A stretch of 64,000 bases of DNA, taken from the NCBI RefSeq assembly GCF_014650715.1, contig NZ_BMVM01000003.1, forward strand, positions 186,001 to 250,000. The letters are read 5' to 3'. The translations under genes were made by a program, and so were the position numbers. Positions 17,733 through 26,698 of this stretch are shown piece by piece; position 1 is the stretch's first letter, and the number at the start of each line of letters is the position of its first letter. Origin of the DNA: Streptomyces bluensis (lineage in GTDB: Bacteria > Actinomycetota > Actinomycetes > Streptomycetales > Streptomycetaceae). The notes below the pieces were generated by a model, which did no database searches, was not told where the DNA came from, and was given only the letters and a program-made list of their open reading frames with translations.

Positions 17733-18143
17733 TCAGCCGAGGACGGCCAGGGCGTCGATCTCGATGAGGAGGCCCGCGGGCAGACCGACGTAGACGGTGG
17801 TCCGGGCGGCAGGCGGCTGGGTGAGACCCTGCTCCTCGAAATACTGGTTGTAGATCGCGTTCATCTCGGCGAAGTGGTCCACGTCCGTGAGGTAGACGCG
17901 GATCATCATCACGTCGTCCCAGCCGGCGCCGCCCTCTTCGAGGATCGCCTTGACGTTGGCGAGGGTCTGGAGGGTCTGCTCGCGCAGGGTGGGCCCGGCG
18001 GGCGTCGGGGGCTTGCCCTCCTCGGCCGGCAGGAAGCCGACCTGGCCGGCGACCTGGAGGATGTTGCCCTTCTTCACGCCGTGCGAGAACTTCGCGGGCG
18101 GGGTGGTGTGGGTCTTCGGGGTGAGTGCGATCTTCTCGGTCAT
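17733..18143 (-). CDS. RidA/YjgF-family enamine/imine deaminase
   Basis: 136 residues. The fold is recognisable from SHGVKKGNILQVAGQVGFLP, LREQTLQTLANVKAILEEGG, VMMIRVYLTDVDHFAEMNAIY, the catalytic arginine in PPARTTVYVG and the end GLLIEIDALAVL. RidA proteins hydrolyse reactive enamines and imines released by PLP enzymes such as serine/threonine dehydratases. That fits the PLP enzyme encoded divergently in this cluster. The ATG at 18143 overlaps the stop of a 31-codon ORF (ATGA), so translation may be coupled to it. Confidence 0.92.
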   Translation of the reverse strand: MTEKIALTPKTHTTPPAKFSHGVKKGNILQVAGQVGFLPAEEGKPPTPAGPTLREQTLQTLANVKAILEEGGAGWDDVMMIRVYLTDVDHFAEMNAIYNQYFEEQGLTQPPAARTTVYVGLPAGLLIEIDALAVLG

Positions 18144-18235
18144 ACGGGGTCCTCTGTCTTTTCGGTGCCGGTCATACAGGGGTGGTCTTGGTCATACGGG
18201 GTCGATCTCGTCCATGCCGGTTCGGTCCCGGTCAT
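18140..18235 (-). CDS. 31-codon ORF linking IclR and RidA genes
   Basis: A 31-residue frame starts with an ATG that overlaps the IclR stop (ATGA at 18232-18235) and ends with a TGA that overlaps the RidA ATG (18140-18143). Its product repeats itself (MTGTEP... and MTGTEK...) and ends in DPV, as does IclR. GTATGACC occurs four times across it: at the IclR stop, twice inside, and at the RidA start. I think it arose by tandem duplication of the junction. It may serve only to carry ribosomes from IclR to RidA; no function for the peptide is evident. Confidence 0.5.
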   Translation of the reverse strand: MTGTEPAWTRSTPYDQDHPCMTGTEKTEDPV

Positions 18236-18993
18236 ACCGGGTCCTTCACCGGGCTCCTGCCCGAGTACTCGCGGCTGATGGCCTCGGCGGTGCGGCGCAC
18301 CAGGGGGAGCAGGGTGAGGAGTTCGTCGCCGGTGACGACGACGTTCGGGGCCGAGACGGACATCGCGGCGACGACCCGGCCGTCGGTGCCGCGGACGGGG
18401 GCGCCGACACAGTTGATGGACTCCTCGTGGCCGCCGAGGTCGGTGGCCCAGCCCTGTTCGCGCACCCGCTCCAGCTCCTTGAGGAACGCGGCCGCGTTGG
18501 GCGTCGAACGGGGCGTGTAGAGGGGGTAGTCGAGCTTGTCGGCGAGGGCGCGGCGCTCGGCCTCGGGGAGGTCGGCGAGGAGCAGTTTGGCGACGGCCGC
18601 GACAGTGATCGCGACGGGTTTGCCGATCCGGGAGTACATGCGCACCGGGTAGCGGCTCTCCACCTTGTCGATGTAGAGGACCTCGTTCTCCTCGTGGACC
18701 GCGAGGTGGACGGTGTGGCCGCACTCCTCGTTGAGGCGTACGAGGTGGGGGTGGGCGATCTCGCGGATGTCGAGGTTCTCGACGGCTTCCTGGGCGAGGG
18801 CGAAGAGGCGGGCGCCGAGGCGGTAGCGCTGGTCGGACTGGCGGTAGACGAGGCCGTGTTCGTGGAGCGTGCGGAGAAGGCGCAGGGCGGTCGACTTGTG
18901 GACGCCGAGGCGGTCGGCGACCTGGCCCAGGTCGGCGGGGCCCTCCGCCAGCAGCGGCAGGATGCTGAGAGCGCGGTCGACGGTCTGGCTCAT
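18232..18993 (-). CDS. IclR-family transcriptional regulator
   Basis: 253 residues. The N-terminal winged helix-turn-helix (VDRALSILPLLAEGPADLGQ, VADRLGVHKSTALRLLRTLHEHG) and the C-terminal effector domain (REIAHPHLVRLNEECGHTVHL, GKPVAITVAAVAKLLLADLP, ESINCVGAPVRG) are complete. The ATG at 18993 overlaps the kinase stop by four bases. It probably senses a sugar acid or amino acid intermediate and controls this cluster through the palindromic sites between the two divergent arms (20179-20204). Whether it represses or activates is not visible. Confidence 0.92.
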   Translation of the reverse strand: MSQTVDRALSILPLLAEGPADLGQVADRLGVHKSTALRLLRTLHEHGLVYRQSDQRYRLGARLFALAQEAVENLDIREIAHPHLVRLNEECGHTVHLAVHEENEVLYIDKVESRYPVRMYSRIGKPVAITVAAVAKLLLADLPEAERRALADKLDYPLYTPRSTPNAAAFLKELERVREQGWATDLGGHEESINCVGAPVRGTDGRVVAAMSVSAPNVVVTGDELLTLLPLVRRTAEAISREYSGRSPVKDPV

Positions 18994-20096
18994 GGGTGGT
19001 GTACCTCCTCCTGGGCCCGCGTGACGGGTGTGGTCGTCCAGCCGGGGCCGAGACGAAGTGTCCCCCACGTCGCGTCGTCCAGGGCGGCCAGGCGGTCGGC
19101 GTGGTCGCGGGCGGGGGGTGTGCCGAGGTCGCCGTGCACCGTGAGCGCGGCGGCGGCCATGAGGTGCCCGTGGCGAAGGCGTGCCCGTGCGGGGAGGTCC
19201 CGCAGCGTGGCCGACAGGAATCCGGCGGCGAAGGCGTCTCCGGCGCCCACGGGGGCGACGACGTCCACGTGGAGGGAGGGGGCGAACGTGATCGTGTCGT
19301 CGGTGGCGGGGCGCGGGTGCTGTGCGTGCTCGTTGCGCTCGGTGCCTTCGTTGCGCTCGTTGCGCTCGTTGCGCTCGAACAGGGTGGCGCCTTGCGTGCC
19401 CTGCTTCACCACGAGCACCCGGGGTTCGGGGAGGGCGTCCCGGATGGCCCGGGGGCCGGCGTCGAGGCCCCAGGCGGCCGCCGCCTCGTCGGAGCCGACG
19501 AACACGATGTCGGCGCGGCGGGCGAGGTCGAGGAGGAGGCGTGGGCCGTCGGGGTCGCGCCACAGGCTGGTGCGGAAGTTGACGTCGAAGGAGACGAGCG
19601 GGCGGCCGGGGCTGGGCGCGGTCAGTTCCCGGAGCAGGGCGAGGCAGCTGTCGGACAGGGCCGCCGTGATCCCGGAGAGGTGCAGGACGCGGCCCGCCCG
19701 CACCGCCGCGAGGTCGACGTTCCCCACGGCCATCGCGGACGCCGCCGAGCCCGCGCGGTAGTACGCCACCTCGTGCGCGTCTCCGTCCCGGTCCTCCGCC
19801 GTACGGAAGTACACGCCCGTGGGGCGCTCCGGATCCCGTCGTACGGCCGAGACGTCCACGCCGTACCCGCCGATGGCCTCGACGAGGTGGTCACCGAACC
19901 CGTCGGCCCCCACGCGGCTCACCCACCGCACAGCGTGCCCGGCGGCGGCGAGCACACAGGCGACGTTGGACTCCGCTCCCCCGATCCCCCGCTCGAAGGA
20001 GGGGACATCGGCGAGGCGGCCCGGCCGGGTGGGAAGGAAGGTGACCATGGACTCACCGAGCGCCACTACGTCGACGACGGGTCGGTTGGTGGTCAC
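18990..20096 (-). CDS. PfkB-family sugar kinase (KDG kinase-like)
   Basis: 368 residues from the GTG at 20096, supported by AAGGAG five bases upstream. PfkB features are VVALGESMVTFLPTRPG, the GG motif region RGIGGAESNVACVLAAAGH, FDVNFRTSLWRD and the catalytic VVAPVGAGDAFAAGFLSA. The opening matches 2-dehydro-3-deoxygluconokinases best. With a GntP permease next door, phosphorylation of a ketogluconate-type acid is likely, though exact specificity is inferred. An unusual RNE/GTE repeat insertion lies before HAQHPRPATDD (see 19332-19376). First gene of the minus arm of the cluster. Confidence 0.88.
   Translation of the reverse strand: MTTNRPVVDVVALGESMVTFLPTRPGRLADVPSFERGIGGAESNVACVLAAAGHAVRWVSRVGADGFGDHLVEAIGGYGVDVSAVRRDPERPTGVYFRTAEDRDGDAHEVAYYRAGSAASAMAVGNVDLAAVRAGRVLHLSGITAALSDSCLALLRELTAPSPGRPLVSFDVNFRTSLWRDPDGPRLLLDLARRADIVFVGSDEAAAAWGLDAGPRAIRDALPEPRVLVVKQGTQGATLFERNERNERNEGTERNEHAQHPRPATDDTITFAPSLHVDVVAPVGAGDAFAAGFLSATLRDLPARARLRHGHLMAAAALTVHGDLGTPPARDHADRLAALDDATWGTLRLGPGWTTTPVTRAQEEVHHP
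19332..19376. repeat. 9-bp tandem repeat inside the kinase gene
   Basis: Five units of GTTGCGCTC (plus strand), the second degenerate (GGTGCCTTC), at 19332-40, 41-49, 50-58, 59-67 and 68-76. On the coding strand they add repeated Glu-Arg-Asn triplets to the kinase. Because the unit is nine bases, changes in copy number keep the reading frame. Confidence 0.85.
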
Positions 20097-20178
20097 ACGG
20101 GCTCCTTGTCGGTCCTGGGCCAACAGCTCCCGTTGACCCGGTGTTGGCTGGGATGTTAGACAGCAGTGAGCGACATAC

Positions 20179-20204
20179 GCAATGGCCGTTGCAGATATCG
20201 CAAT
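20179..20204. promoter_or_regulatory. Candidate IclR operator between divergent arms
   Basis: GCAATGGCCGTTGC (20179-20192) is a 14-bp imperfect palindrome (6 of 7 pairs). It runs into TTGCAGATATCGCAA (20189-20203). Three alternating half-sites GCAA, TTGC, GCAA result, about ten bases apart. The position, between the kinase (-) and the PLP enzyme (+), fits a shared operator. Assignment to the IclR protein is inference. Confidence 0.5.
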
Positions 20205-20225
20205 ACGCCTGATCAGGGAGGCTCC

Positions 20226-21530
20226 ATGGGTGCGGAAGCCAGCACCGACGCCAGTACCGACGTACGGACCGAAGCCCTCGCCCGCCTCGCCGCCGAGCGC
20301 GTCGGCCACCGTTTCAAGGGCCTCCCCCCGGATACCGCCGGTCTGACCGTCGCCGAGCTCGCGGCCGAGCGCCGCAACCTCTTCACCGGTGGCTTCACCA
20401 CCCCGGTGCTCGCCCTCTCCGCCGAGCGCCTGGAGCACAACCTCGCGCTCATGGAGACGTACGCGGCCCGTCACGGACTCGCGTTCGCACCGCACGGCAA
20501 GACGTCCATGGCCCCGCAGCTCTTCTGGCAGCAGATCGACCGCGGCGCGTGGGGCATCACGCTCGCGGTTCCCCATCAGGTGCGCGTGGCACGGGAGTTC
20601 GGGATCGGGCGGATCTTCCTCGCGAACGAGGTGGTCGACGAGGCCGCGCTGAAGTGGATCGCCGGGGAGCTGACCGCCGACCCCGCCTTCCGGCTCGTCT
20701 GTTACGTCGACTCCGTGCGCGGGGTCGAGTTGATGGACGCGGCGCTGTGCGGTGTCGCCTCCCGCCCGCTGGACGTGGTCGTCGAGCTGGCCGCCGGTGA
20801 GGGGGCGCGTACCGGGGTGCGGACCGAGGCGGAGTGCGCGGCGGTGGCGGACGCGGTGGCGGCCGTGCCCACGCTGCGGCTGGTGGGCGTGGCCGGTTAC
20901 GAGGGCGAGGTGCCCCGGGCGGACCCGGAGCGGGTGCGGGCCTGGCTGCGGCGGCTCACCGCGCTGGCGGCGGACTTCGACAAGGCCGGGCGGTTCGCGG
21001 GGCTGGACGAGATCGTGGTGAGCGCGGGCGGCAGCGCCTGGTTCGACGCGGTGGCGGACGTGTTCGCCGAGCTCCCCGAACTGTCGCTGCCGGTGCTGAA
21101 GTTGCTGCGGTCCGGGGCGTATGTCTCGCACGACGCGGGCCACTACCGGCGCGTGACCCCGTTCAACCGGGTCCCCGAAGAGGGTTCCCTTCACCCCGCG
21201 TTCCGCCTCTGGGCGCAGGTGGTGTCCCGCCCCTCCCCCGAGCAGGCCTTCGTCAACGCGGGCAAGCGGGACGCGGCGTACGACCTGGATCTGCCCGTGG
21301 CGGAGACGGTCCGCCGTGCCGGGGCCGAGCATCCCGCCACCGGCGTCACGGTCACGTCCCTCTCCGACCAGCACGCCTGGATCGCCACGGCTCCCGAGGC
21401 GGACCTCCGGGTGGGAGACTGGCTGGCGCTGGGGCTGTCCCATCCCTGCACGTCCTTCGACAAGTGGCAGCTGATCCCCGTGGCCGAGGCGGACGGCACG
21501 GTCGTCGACTACGTCCGCACGTTCTTCTAG
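20226..21530 (+). CDS. D-threonine aldolase/D-serine dehydratase-like PLP protein
   Basis: 434 residues from the ATG at 20226, which has GGGAGG seven bases upstream; a start at 20166 is open but lacks this. Fold III (alanine racemase-like) features are TPVLALSAERLEHNLALMET, AFAPHGKTSMAPQ with the PLP lysine, FVNAGKRDAAYD and the C-terminal DQHAWIA and LSHPCTSFDKW. That end carries the His/Cys metal site of D-serine dehydratase-like enzymes. It is often named amino acid deaminase. It would release keto acids or imines from D-amino acids, fitting RidA and the deacylase encoded nearby. Confidence 0.85.
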   Translation: MGAEASTDASTDVRTEALARLAAERVGHRFKGLPPDTAGLTVAELAAERRNLFTGGFTTPVLALSAERLEHNLALMETYAARHGLAFAPHGKTSMAPQLFWQQIDRGAWGITLAVPHQVRVAREFGIGRIFLANEVVDEAALKWIAGELTADPAFRLVCYVDSVRGVELMDAALCGVASRPLDVVVELAAGEGARTGVRTEAECAAVADAVAAVPTLRLVGVAGYEGEVPRADPERVRAWLRRLTALAADFDKAGRFAGLDEIVVSAGGSAWFDAVADVFAELPELSLPVLKLLRSGAYVSHDAGHYRRVTPFNRVPEEGSLHPAFRLWAQVVSRPSPEQAFVNAGKRDAAYDLDLPVAETVRRAGAEHPATGVTVTSLSDQHAWIATAPEADLRVGDWLALGLSHPCTSFDKWQLIPVAEADGTVVDYVRTFF

Positions 21531-21584
21531 AGCTGTAGAGCTGTAGAGAGAGCTATAGGGCCTTTAGGGCCTTGGGAGGCGTTC

Positions 21585-23213
21585 GTGGAAGACCTCGTCA
21601 TCCGTGACGTGGACGTGGTGGACGGCACCGGCGGCCCCTCGTACCGCGCCGATGTGGTCGTCGACGGCGGCCGGATCGTCTCGATCGTGCAGGAGGCCGC
21701 CGCGGCCGGGTGCCAACGCCCGCGTGCGACCCGGGAGCTGGACGCCGAGGGCCTGGTGCTCTCCCCCGGGTTCGTCGACATGCACGCCCACAGCGACCTG
21801 GCCCTGCTGCGGGACCCCGACCACAGTGCGAAGGTCGCGCAGGGGGTCACGCTCGAAGTGATCGGTCAGGACGGGCTGTCGTACGCACCGGTCGACGACC
21901 GCACCCTCGCCGAGGTCCGCAGGGCCATCACCGGCTGGAACGGGCACGGCGACGACATCGACTTCACCTGGCGCTCCGTCGGCGCGTACCTGGACCGCCT
22001 CGACCACGGCTTCGACGGCGAGGGCATCGCGGTCAACGCCGCGTACCTGATCCCGCAGGGCACCGTGCGGATGCTGGCCATGGGCTGGGAGGACCGCGAG
22101 CCGACACCCGCAGAACTCGACCGGATGCGGCGGCTGGTGGCCGACGGGATGCGGGAGGGCGCCGTCGGGATGTCGTCCGGGCTGACGTACACGCCCGGCA
22201 TGTACGCGAAGGACGCCGAACTCACCGAGCTGTGCCGGGTGGTCGGCGAGCACGGCGGCTACTACTGCCCGCACCACCGGTCGTACGGCGCCGGGGCGCT
22301 TCAGGCGTACGAGGAGATGGTCGCCCTCACGCGGGAGGCGGGCTGTCCGCTCCATCTCGCCCACGCCACCATGAACTTCGGGGTGAACAAGGGCCGGGCC
22401 GCCGAGCTGCTGTCCCTGCTGGACGACGCGCTGGCCGACGGCGCCGACATCACCCTCGACACCTACCCCTACACCCCTGGCTGCACGACTCTCGTGGCCA
22501 TGCTGCCCAGTTGGGCGAGTGAGGGCGGCCCGGAGGCGATCCTCGCGCGGCTGGAGGACGAGGACACCGCCGAGCGCATCCGGCACCACATGGAGGTCGT
22601 GGGCGCCGACGGCTGCCACGGCGTCCCCATCGAGTGGGACACGATCGAGATCTCGGGGGTGACGGACCCGGCTCTCGCGTCGTACGTCGGCAGGACCGTC
22701 CAGCAGTCCGCCGACGAGCACGGCGAGGCGCCCTGGACCACCGCCCGCCGGCTTCTCCTCGCCGACCGGCTCGGCTCGACGATCCTCCAGCACGTGGGCC
22801 ACGAGGAGAACGTCCGGACGATCATGCGGCACCGTGTCCACACCGGCGGCTCCGACGGCATCCTGCAAGGCGCCAAGCCCCATCCGCGTGCGTACGGGAC
22901 GTTTCCGCAGTATCTCGGCCGGTATGTACGGGAGTTGGGGGTGCTGTCGCTGGAGGAGTGCGTCGCGCACCTCACCTCGCGGCCCGCGGCCCGGCTCGGG
23001 CTCGCCGACCGGGGGCTGGTGCGCGAGGGGTACCGCGCCGACCTGGTGCTGTTCGACCCGGACACGGTGGCCGCCGGGTCCACGTTCGCCTCGCCGCGGA
23101 CGCTTCCCGTCGGTATCCCGTACGTCCTCGTCGACGGCCGGTTCGCGATCGAGGACGGCCGCCGCACGGACGTGCTCGCGGGGCGGGCGGTGCGCCGGGC
23201 CCGGGATCGGTGA
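21585..23213 (+). CDS. N-acyl-D-amino acid deacylase (amidohydrolase)
   Basis: 542 residues from the GTG at 21585 with GGGAGG upstream. Amidohydrolase features in order: the [10 protein letters not shown] strand, the metal-binding [48 protein letters not shown], the TGGSDGI aspartate and [20 protein letters not shown]. It cleaves N-acyl groups from D-amino acids in the cytoplasm. It follows the PLP enzyme by 54 bases, and together they would deacylate and then deaminate D-amino acid derivatives. Short AGCTGTAG direct repeats (about 21531-21556) precede it. Confidence 0.9.
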   Translation: MEDLVIRDVDVVDGTGGPSYRADVVVDGGRIVSIVQEAAAAGCQRPRATRELDAEGLVLSPGFVDMHAHSDLALLRDPDHSAKVAQGVTLEVIGQDGLSYAPVDDRTLAEVRRAITGWNGHGDDIDFTWRSVGAYLDRLDHGFDGEGIAVNAAYLIPQGTVRMLAMGWEDREPTPAELDRMRRLVADGMREGAVGMSSGLTYTPGMYAKDAELTELCRVVGEHGGYYCPHHRSYGAGALQAYEEMVALTREAGCPLHLAHATMNFGVNKGRAAELLSLLDDALADGADITLDTYPYTPGCTTLVAMLPSWASEGGPEAILARLEDEDTAERIRHHMEVVGADGCHGVPIEWDTIEISGVTDPALASYVGRTVQQSADEHGEAPWTTARRLLLADRLGSTILQHVGHEENVRTIMRHRVHTGGSDGILQGAKPHPRAYGTFPQYLGRYVRELGVLSLEECVAHLTSRPAARLGLADRGLVREGYRADLVLFDPDTVAAGSTFASPRTLPVGIPYVLVDGRFAIEDGRRTDVLAGRAVRRARDR

Positions 23214-23249
23214 GACCGGTGACCGCCCGCCCGTACGGCTGGGTGGCGC

Positions 23250-24227
23250 CTACGGCTTGGGCAGGACGCAGCCGCTGCGGCTCAGGTCGAGCTTGTTGCC
23301 GACGCCGAAGCAGGCGGGTATCTGGTAGGTCTCCTGGGCGTAGTTGATGCCCTGGCGGACGGTCACGTTGCCGCTCGCGTCGACCTCACAGGGGTTGTTG
23401 ACGGTGCAGCGCTCGCCGTCCTCGTTGCCCGTGTTGTTGACGGCGACCACCTTGCCGGTGGCGTCGTCGACGACGGGCGAGCCGGAGGTGCCGCCGATGG
23501 TGTTGCACGCGGAGGTGTAACGGACCGAGTCCTTCCAGGTCCAGTCACCCTCCTTCAGGCGGTACGCGAACCCGTCGACGTTGCAGCTGTAGATCCGCTT
23601 CCAGTAGCCGGAGACGACGCTGATGGCGGTGCCGGCGGTGGGGTGCGTGTCGTTGAGGGTGAGCGCGTCGATGCCGTACGAGCTCTTGATCTGCGCATAG
23701 GTGCTCGTGAGCTGGTACAGCGCGACGTCCGTGTCCGTCATCGTGCCGTACGAGAGCTTGCTCGCGCGGAGCGTGGCGACGCGGGTGCCCGCGGAGTTGA
23801 GCAGGCCGAAGGTGCGGCTGGACGCCTGGTCGACGATGACCTGGCCGGCCGCCGGGAACCCGGACTCCAGACAGTGGCCGTTGGTCATCACGAGCGCCGG
23901 GTCGTTGTCCGCGGAAGCGGGCATCCGGACGACGGAGCCGGAGCAGTTGCTGAGCGAGACGGTGCCGGCGAAGTTGACGGCCTGGGCCGACGGCTGGGTG
24001 ATCCGGCCCACCGTCGCCGTGGCGGACGTGACCAGGTCGTTGACGGTGGACGTGATCGTGTCCTTGTCCGCGACCGCGACCTTGCCCACGGAGGCCGGGG
24101 CGGCCTGGGAGGGCTGGGTGGCCCGGTCGGCCGGGTCAGCCGCGGGCGCGCCGGCGGCGACCGCGGGTGCCGCGCCCGCCCCGGCCAGCGCCAGGGCGAA
24201 GACTGCGGCGACGAGAGGTTTTCTCAT
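23250..24227 (-). CDS. Secreted trypsin-like serine protease (S1)
   Basis: 325 residues. A signal peptide (KPLVAAVFALALAGAGAAPAVA) is followed by a pro-region of about 60 residues and a chymotrypsin-fold domain. The catalytic triad is H118 in MTNGHC, an Asp at 165 or 167 in DTDVALY, and S248 in GGTSGSPV. Six or more cysteines in the mature part suggest disulfides. It acts outside the cell on proteins. It is transcribed alone; about 285 bases upstream of it hold no gene, only a short repeat of CTTGGGCCC. Confidence 0.9.
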   Translation of the reverse strand: MRKPLVAAVFALALAGAGAAPAVAAGAPAADPADRATQPSQAAPASVGKVAVADKDTITSTVNDLVTSATATVGRITQPSAQAVNFAGTVSLSNCSGSVVRMPASADNDPALVMTNGHCLESGFPAAGQVIVDQASSRTFGLLNSAGTRVATLRASKLSYGTMTDTDVALYQLTSTYAQIKSSYGIDALTLNDTHPTAGTAISVVSGYWKRIYSCNVDGFAYRLKEGDWTWKDSVRYTSACNTIGGTSGSPVVDDATGKVVAVNNTGNEDGERCTVNNPCEVDASGNVTVRQGINYAQETYQIPACFGVGNKLDLSRSGCVLPKP

Positions 24228-24513
24228 GCGGGGGGTCCCCTCTTACGACGTGTGACGACATGGTGACGGAGACGGAAGGGCTCCGATCACGGGTCTGTTT
24301 GTCATGCGCATTGTGAGGGGCGCCGGATGGGCGAGCAAGGAGGTGTTTCCGGACGCGCGACACCGCGAGAGGCCGCACAGCCGACCGCCCCTGGATCATG
24401 ATCGGGGCAACTGGCCCCTGCGTTCCCCCACTTGGGCCCTTCTTGGGCCCCTTGCCGCAAGGACTCCACCTGATCTCCTCATGAGGGCGGATTGCGCAAC
24501 GGATCGAGCGGGA

Positions 24514-25305
24514 CTACTTCGGCCCCTTGGTCCAGCCCTGCCCACGGCCCGGGTTGTTGCCGGAGTTGCCTCTGCTGGGCCCGGCCGTGGTGGCGGAGGC
24601 GGCCGGGGCCGAGGGCGTCCGGGTGGCGGGCGTGGGGGCGTCCGAGCCGGAGCCGTCGGGGGAAGCGCTCGCCGACGTACCGTCCGAGGACCTGGTCGAC
24701 GCGTCGTCCGCCGCACCCGAGGACGCGCCGGACGACGGGGCCGCCGTCTCACCGGGCGGACCGCCCGTGCCGGGGCTCTCGGCGGCCGGGACGGACTCCG
24801 GCACCGTCGAGGGCTTCCGGTCGCCGTGCTCCGAGGAACCGGAGCCGAACATCCCGGCCACCGTGGCGGTGACGACCACAAGGACGGCACCGACGCCACC
24901 GGCGACCAGAACCCCACGCCGCCCGATCCACCCCGCGGCCGTACCGGTATGCCTCGCGCTCCGAGGCCGACGACGCCCCTCCCCCTCCTTCCGCCTCCCC
25001 TGCCGTCTCCCCTTCCGTCTTCGGCGCCCACCCCCGCCGACACCGTCCCCGCCGTACCCGGCCTCCCCGGCCGCGCGCTCGGCCGCACCCTCCCCGTCCC
25101 CGGCGGGTTCCACGACAGGATCCATCCGCATCGTGTCGTCGTACGCGTTCTGCCAGCCGTGCGCGGCGGCCGGATCCGCGTACGCCTCGTAGGCGGGCGC
25201 CGCGCCGGCGTCGCCGTGCGGGTGATACACGTTCGGGGGATCGTTCAGGCCGTCCGGCGCATCCACGCCGGGTGCCGGGTCATCGCGCTGAGGGTGGCTG
25301 AACAT
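24514..25305 (-). CDS. Single-pass membrane protein with Ser/Gly/Ala-rich tail
   Basis: 263 residues from the ATG at 25305. The N-terminal 90 residues are rich in Asp, Pro and Tyr, then a very basic stretch (RRRRKGRRQGRRKEGEGRRR) leads to one membrane segment (GVLVAGGVGAVLVVVTATVAG). The outer 110 residues are low-complexity Ser/Gly/Ala/Thr/Pro. This is a common layout of unknown-function Streptomyces envelope proteins. It is divergent from the aminotransferase gene. Confidence 0.75.
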   Translation of the reverse strand: MFSHPQRDDPAPGVDAPDGLNDPPNVYHPHGDAGAAPAYEAYADPAAAHGWQNAYDDTMRMDPVVEPAGDGEGAAERAAGEAGYGGDGVGGGGRRRRKGRRQGRRKEGEGRRRPRSARHTGTAAGWIGRRGVLVAGGVGAVLVVVTATVAGMFGSGSSEHGDRKPSTVPESVPAAESPGTGGPPGETAAPSSGASSGAADDASTRSSDGTSASASPDGSGSDAPTPATRTPSAPAASATTAGPSRGNSGNNPGRGQGWTKGPK

Positions 25306-25430
25306 GGGCGGGGATTGTAGAGACTTCCGGGATGCGTGAGACAGCTGAGGCGCATATGGGTTCATAGCGGTCGTCTCACGTGGTGGAAAACACGCCGCAG
25401 GAGGCGTTACCGGGCCGTAAGCTCACCGAC

Positions 25431-26642
25431 ATGCAGGTGATCCAGTCGACCAAGCTCGCCAACGTCTGTTACGAGATCCGGGGCCCGGTGCTCCAGGAGG
25501 CGATGCGGCTTGAGGCGGCGGGACACCGCATCCTCAAGCTCAACACCGGGAATCCGGCCGCCTTCGGCTTCGAGTGTCCGCCCGAGATCCTGGAGGACAT
25601 CCTCCGCAACGTGTCGTCGGCCCACGGGTACGGCGACGCGAAGGGCCTGCTCGCCGCGCGCCGGGCGGTGGTCATGCACAACCAGACGCTCGGCATAGAG
25701 ACGGACGTCGAGCACGTCTTCATCGGCAACGGCGTGTCCGAGCTGATCGTCATGGCGATGCAGGGCCTGCTGGACGACGGCGACGAGGTCCTCGTACCGG
25801 CCCCGGACTACCCGCTGTGGACGGCCGCGGTCTCACTGTCGGGCGGCACCGCGGTGCACTACCGCTGCGACGAGCAGTCCGACTGGATGCCCGACCTCGC
25901 CGACGTGGAGCGGAAGGTCACCGACCGCACCAAGGCGATCGTCATCATCAACCCGAACAACCCGACGGGCGCGGTGTACGACGAGACGGTGATCCGCGGC
26001 CTCACGGACATCGCGCGCCGCCACAACCTGCTGGTCTGCTCGGACGAGATCTACGACAAGATCCTCTACGACGGCGCCACGCACCGCCCGACGGCTTCGA
26101 TCGCGCCCGACCTGCTGACACTCACCTTCAACGGCATGTCGAAGGCGTACCGGGTCGCGGGCTACCGCGTGGGCTGGCTGGCGATCTCCGGCCCGCGGGC
26201 GCACGCCGACTCGTACATCGAGGGCCTGACCATCCTGGCGAACATGCGGCTGTGCGCGAACATGCCGGGCCAGCACGGGGTGGTCGCCGCGCTGAGCGGC
26301 CGCCAGACGATCAACGACCTCGTGCTGCCGGGCGGGCGGCTGAAGGAGCAGCGGGACGTGGCGTACGACCTGCTGACGCAGATCCCGGGCGTGACGTGCG
26401 TGAAACCGAAGGGCGCGCTGTATCTCTTCCCGCGGCTCGACCCGAAGGTGTTCAAGATCAAGGACGACCGCCGGATGGTCCTGGACCTGTTGCGCCGCGA
26501 GAAGATCATGGTCGTCCAGGGCACGGGCTTCAACTGGACGGAGCCCGATCACTTCCGGGTGGTGACGCTGCCGACGGTGGCGGACCTGACGTCGGCGATC
26601 ACACGGATCGGGCACTTCCTGGACGGTTACAGCCAGCCTTGA
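25431..26642 (+). CDS. PLP aminotransferase (AlaA-like, class I/II)
   Basis: 403 residues from the ATG at 25431, where the family-typical start MQVIQSTKLANVCYEIRGPV begins; a longer frame to 25380 exists. Fold type I features are KLNTGNPAAFGFECP, IGNGVSELIVMAMQ, INPNNPTGAVY, CSDEIYDKILYDG and the PLP lysine region FNGMSKAYRVAGYRVGWL. It resembles glutamate-pyruvate (alanine) aminotransferase AlaA and likely exchanges amino groups between alanine, glutamate and keto acids. Its stop lies exactly at the right end of the IS element downstream. Confidence 0.92.
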   Translation: MQVIQSTKLANVCYEIRGPVLQEAMRLEAAGHRILKLNTGNPAAFGFECPPEILEDILRNVSSAHGYGDAKGLLAARRAVVMHNQTLGIETDVEHVFIGNGVSELIVMAMQGLLDDGDEVLVPAPDYPLWTAAVSLSGGTAVHYRCDEQSDWMPDLADVERKVTDRTKAIVIINPNNPTGAVYDETVIRGLTDIARRHNLLVCSDEIYDKILYDGATHRPTASIAPDLLTLTFNGMSKAYRVAGYRVGWLAISGPRAHADSYIEGLTILANMRLCANMPGQHGVVAALSGRQTINDLVLPGGRLKEQRDVAYDLLTQIPGVTCVKPKGALYLFPRLDPKVFKIKDDRRMVLDLLRREKIMVVQGTGFNWTEPDHFRVVTLPTVADLTSAITRIGHFLDGYSQP

Positions 26643-26648
26643 CATGCT

Positions 26649-26668
26649 CCTCGGGCTGACGCCTGAGG
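26649..26668. repeat. Right-end hairpin of the IS element
   Basis: CCTCGGGCTGACGCCTGAGG folds into a short hairpin (CCTC/GAGG and GGC/GCC pairs). It lies a few bases from the presumed right end of the element, at 26643, as in IS605-group ends. Confidence 0.55.
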
Positions 26669-26698
26669 ATTCTGGCCTTCTCGATCGTTGCTGTGCCG

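Noticed and set aside
20097..21443. N-terminal extension of the PfkB kinase frame
   Set aside because: Antisense to the PLP enzyme gene; the GTG at 20096 with AAGGAG gives the family-typical length.
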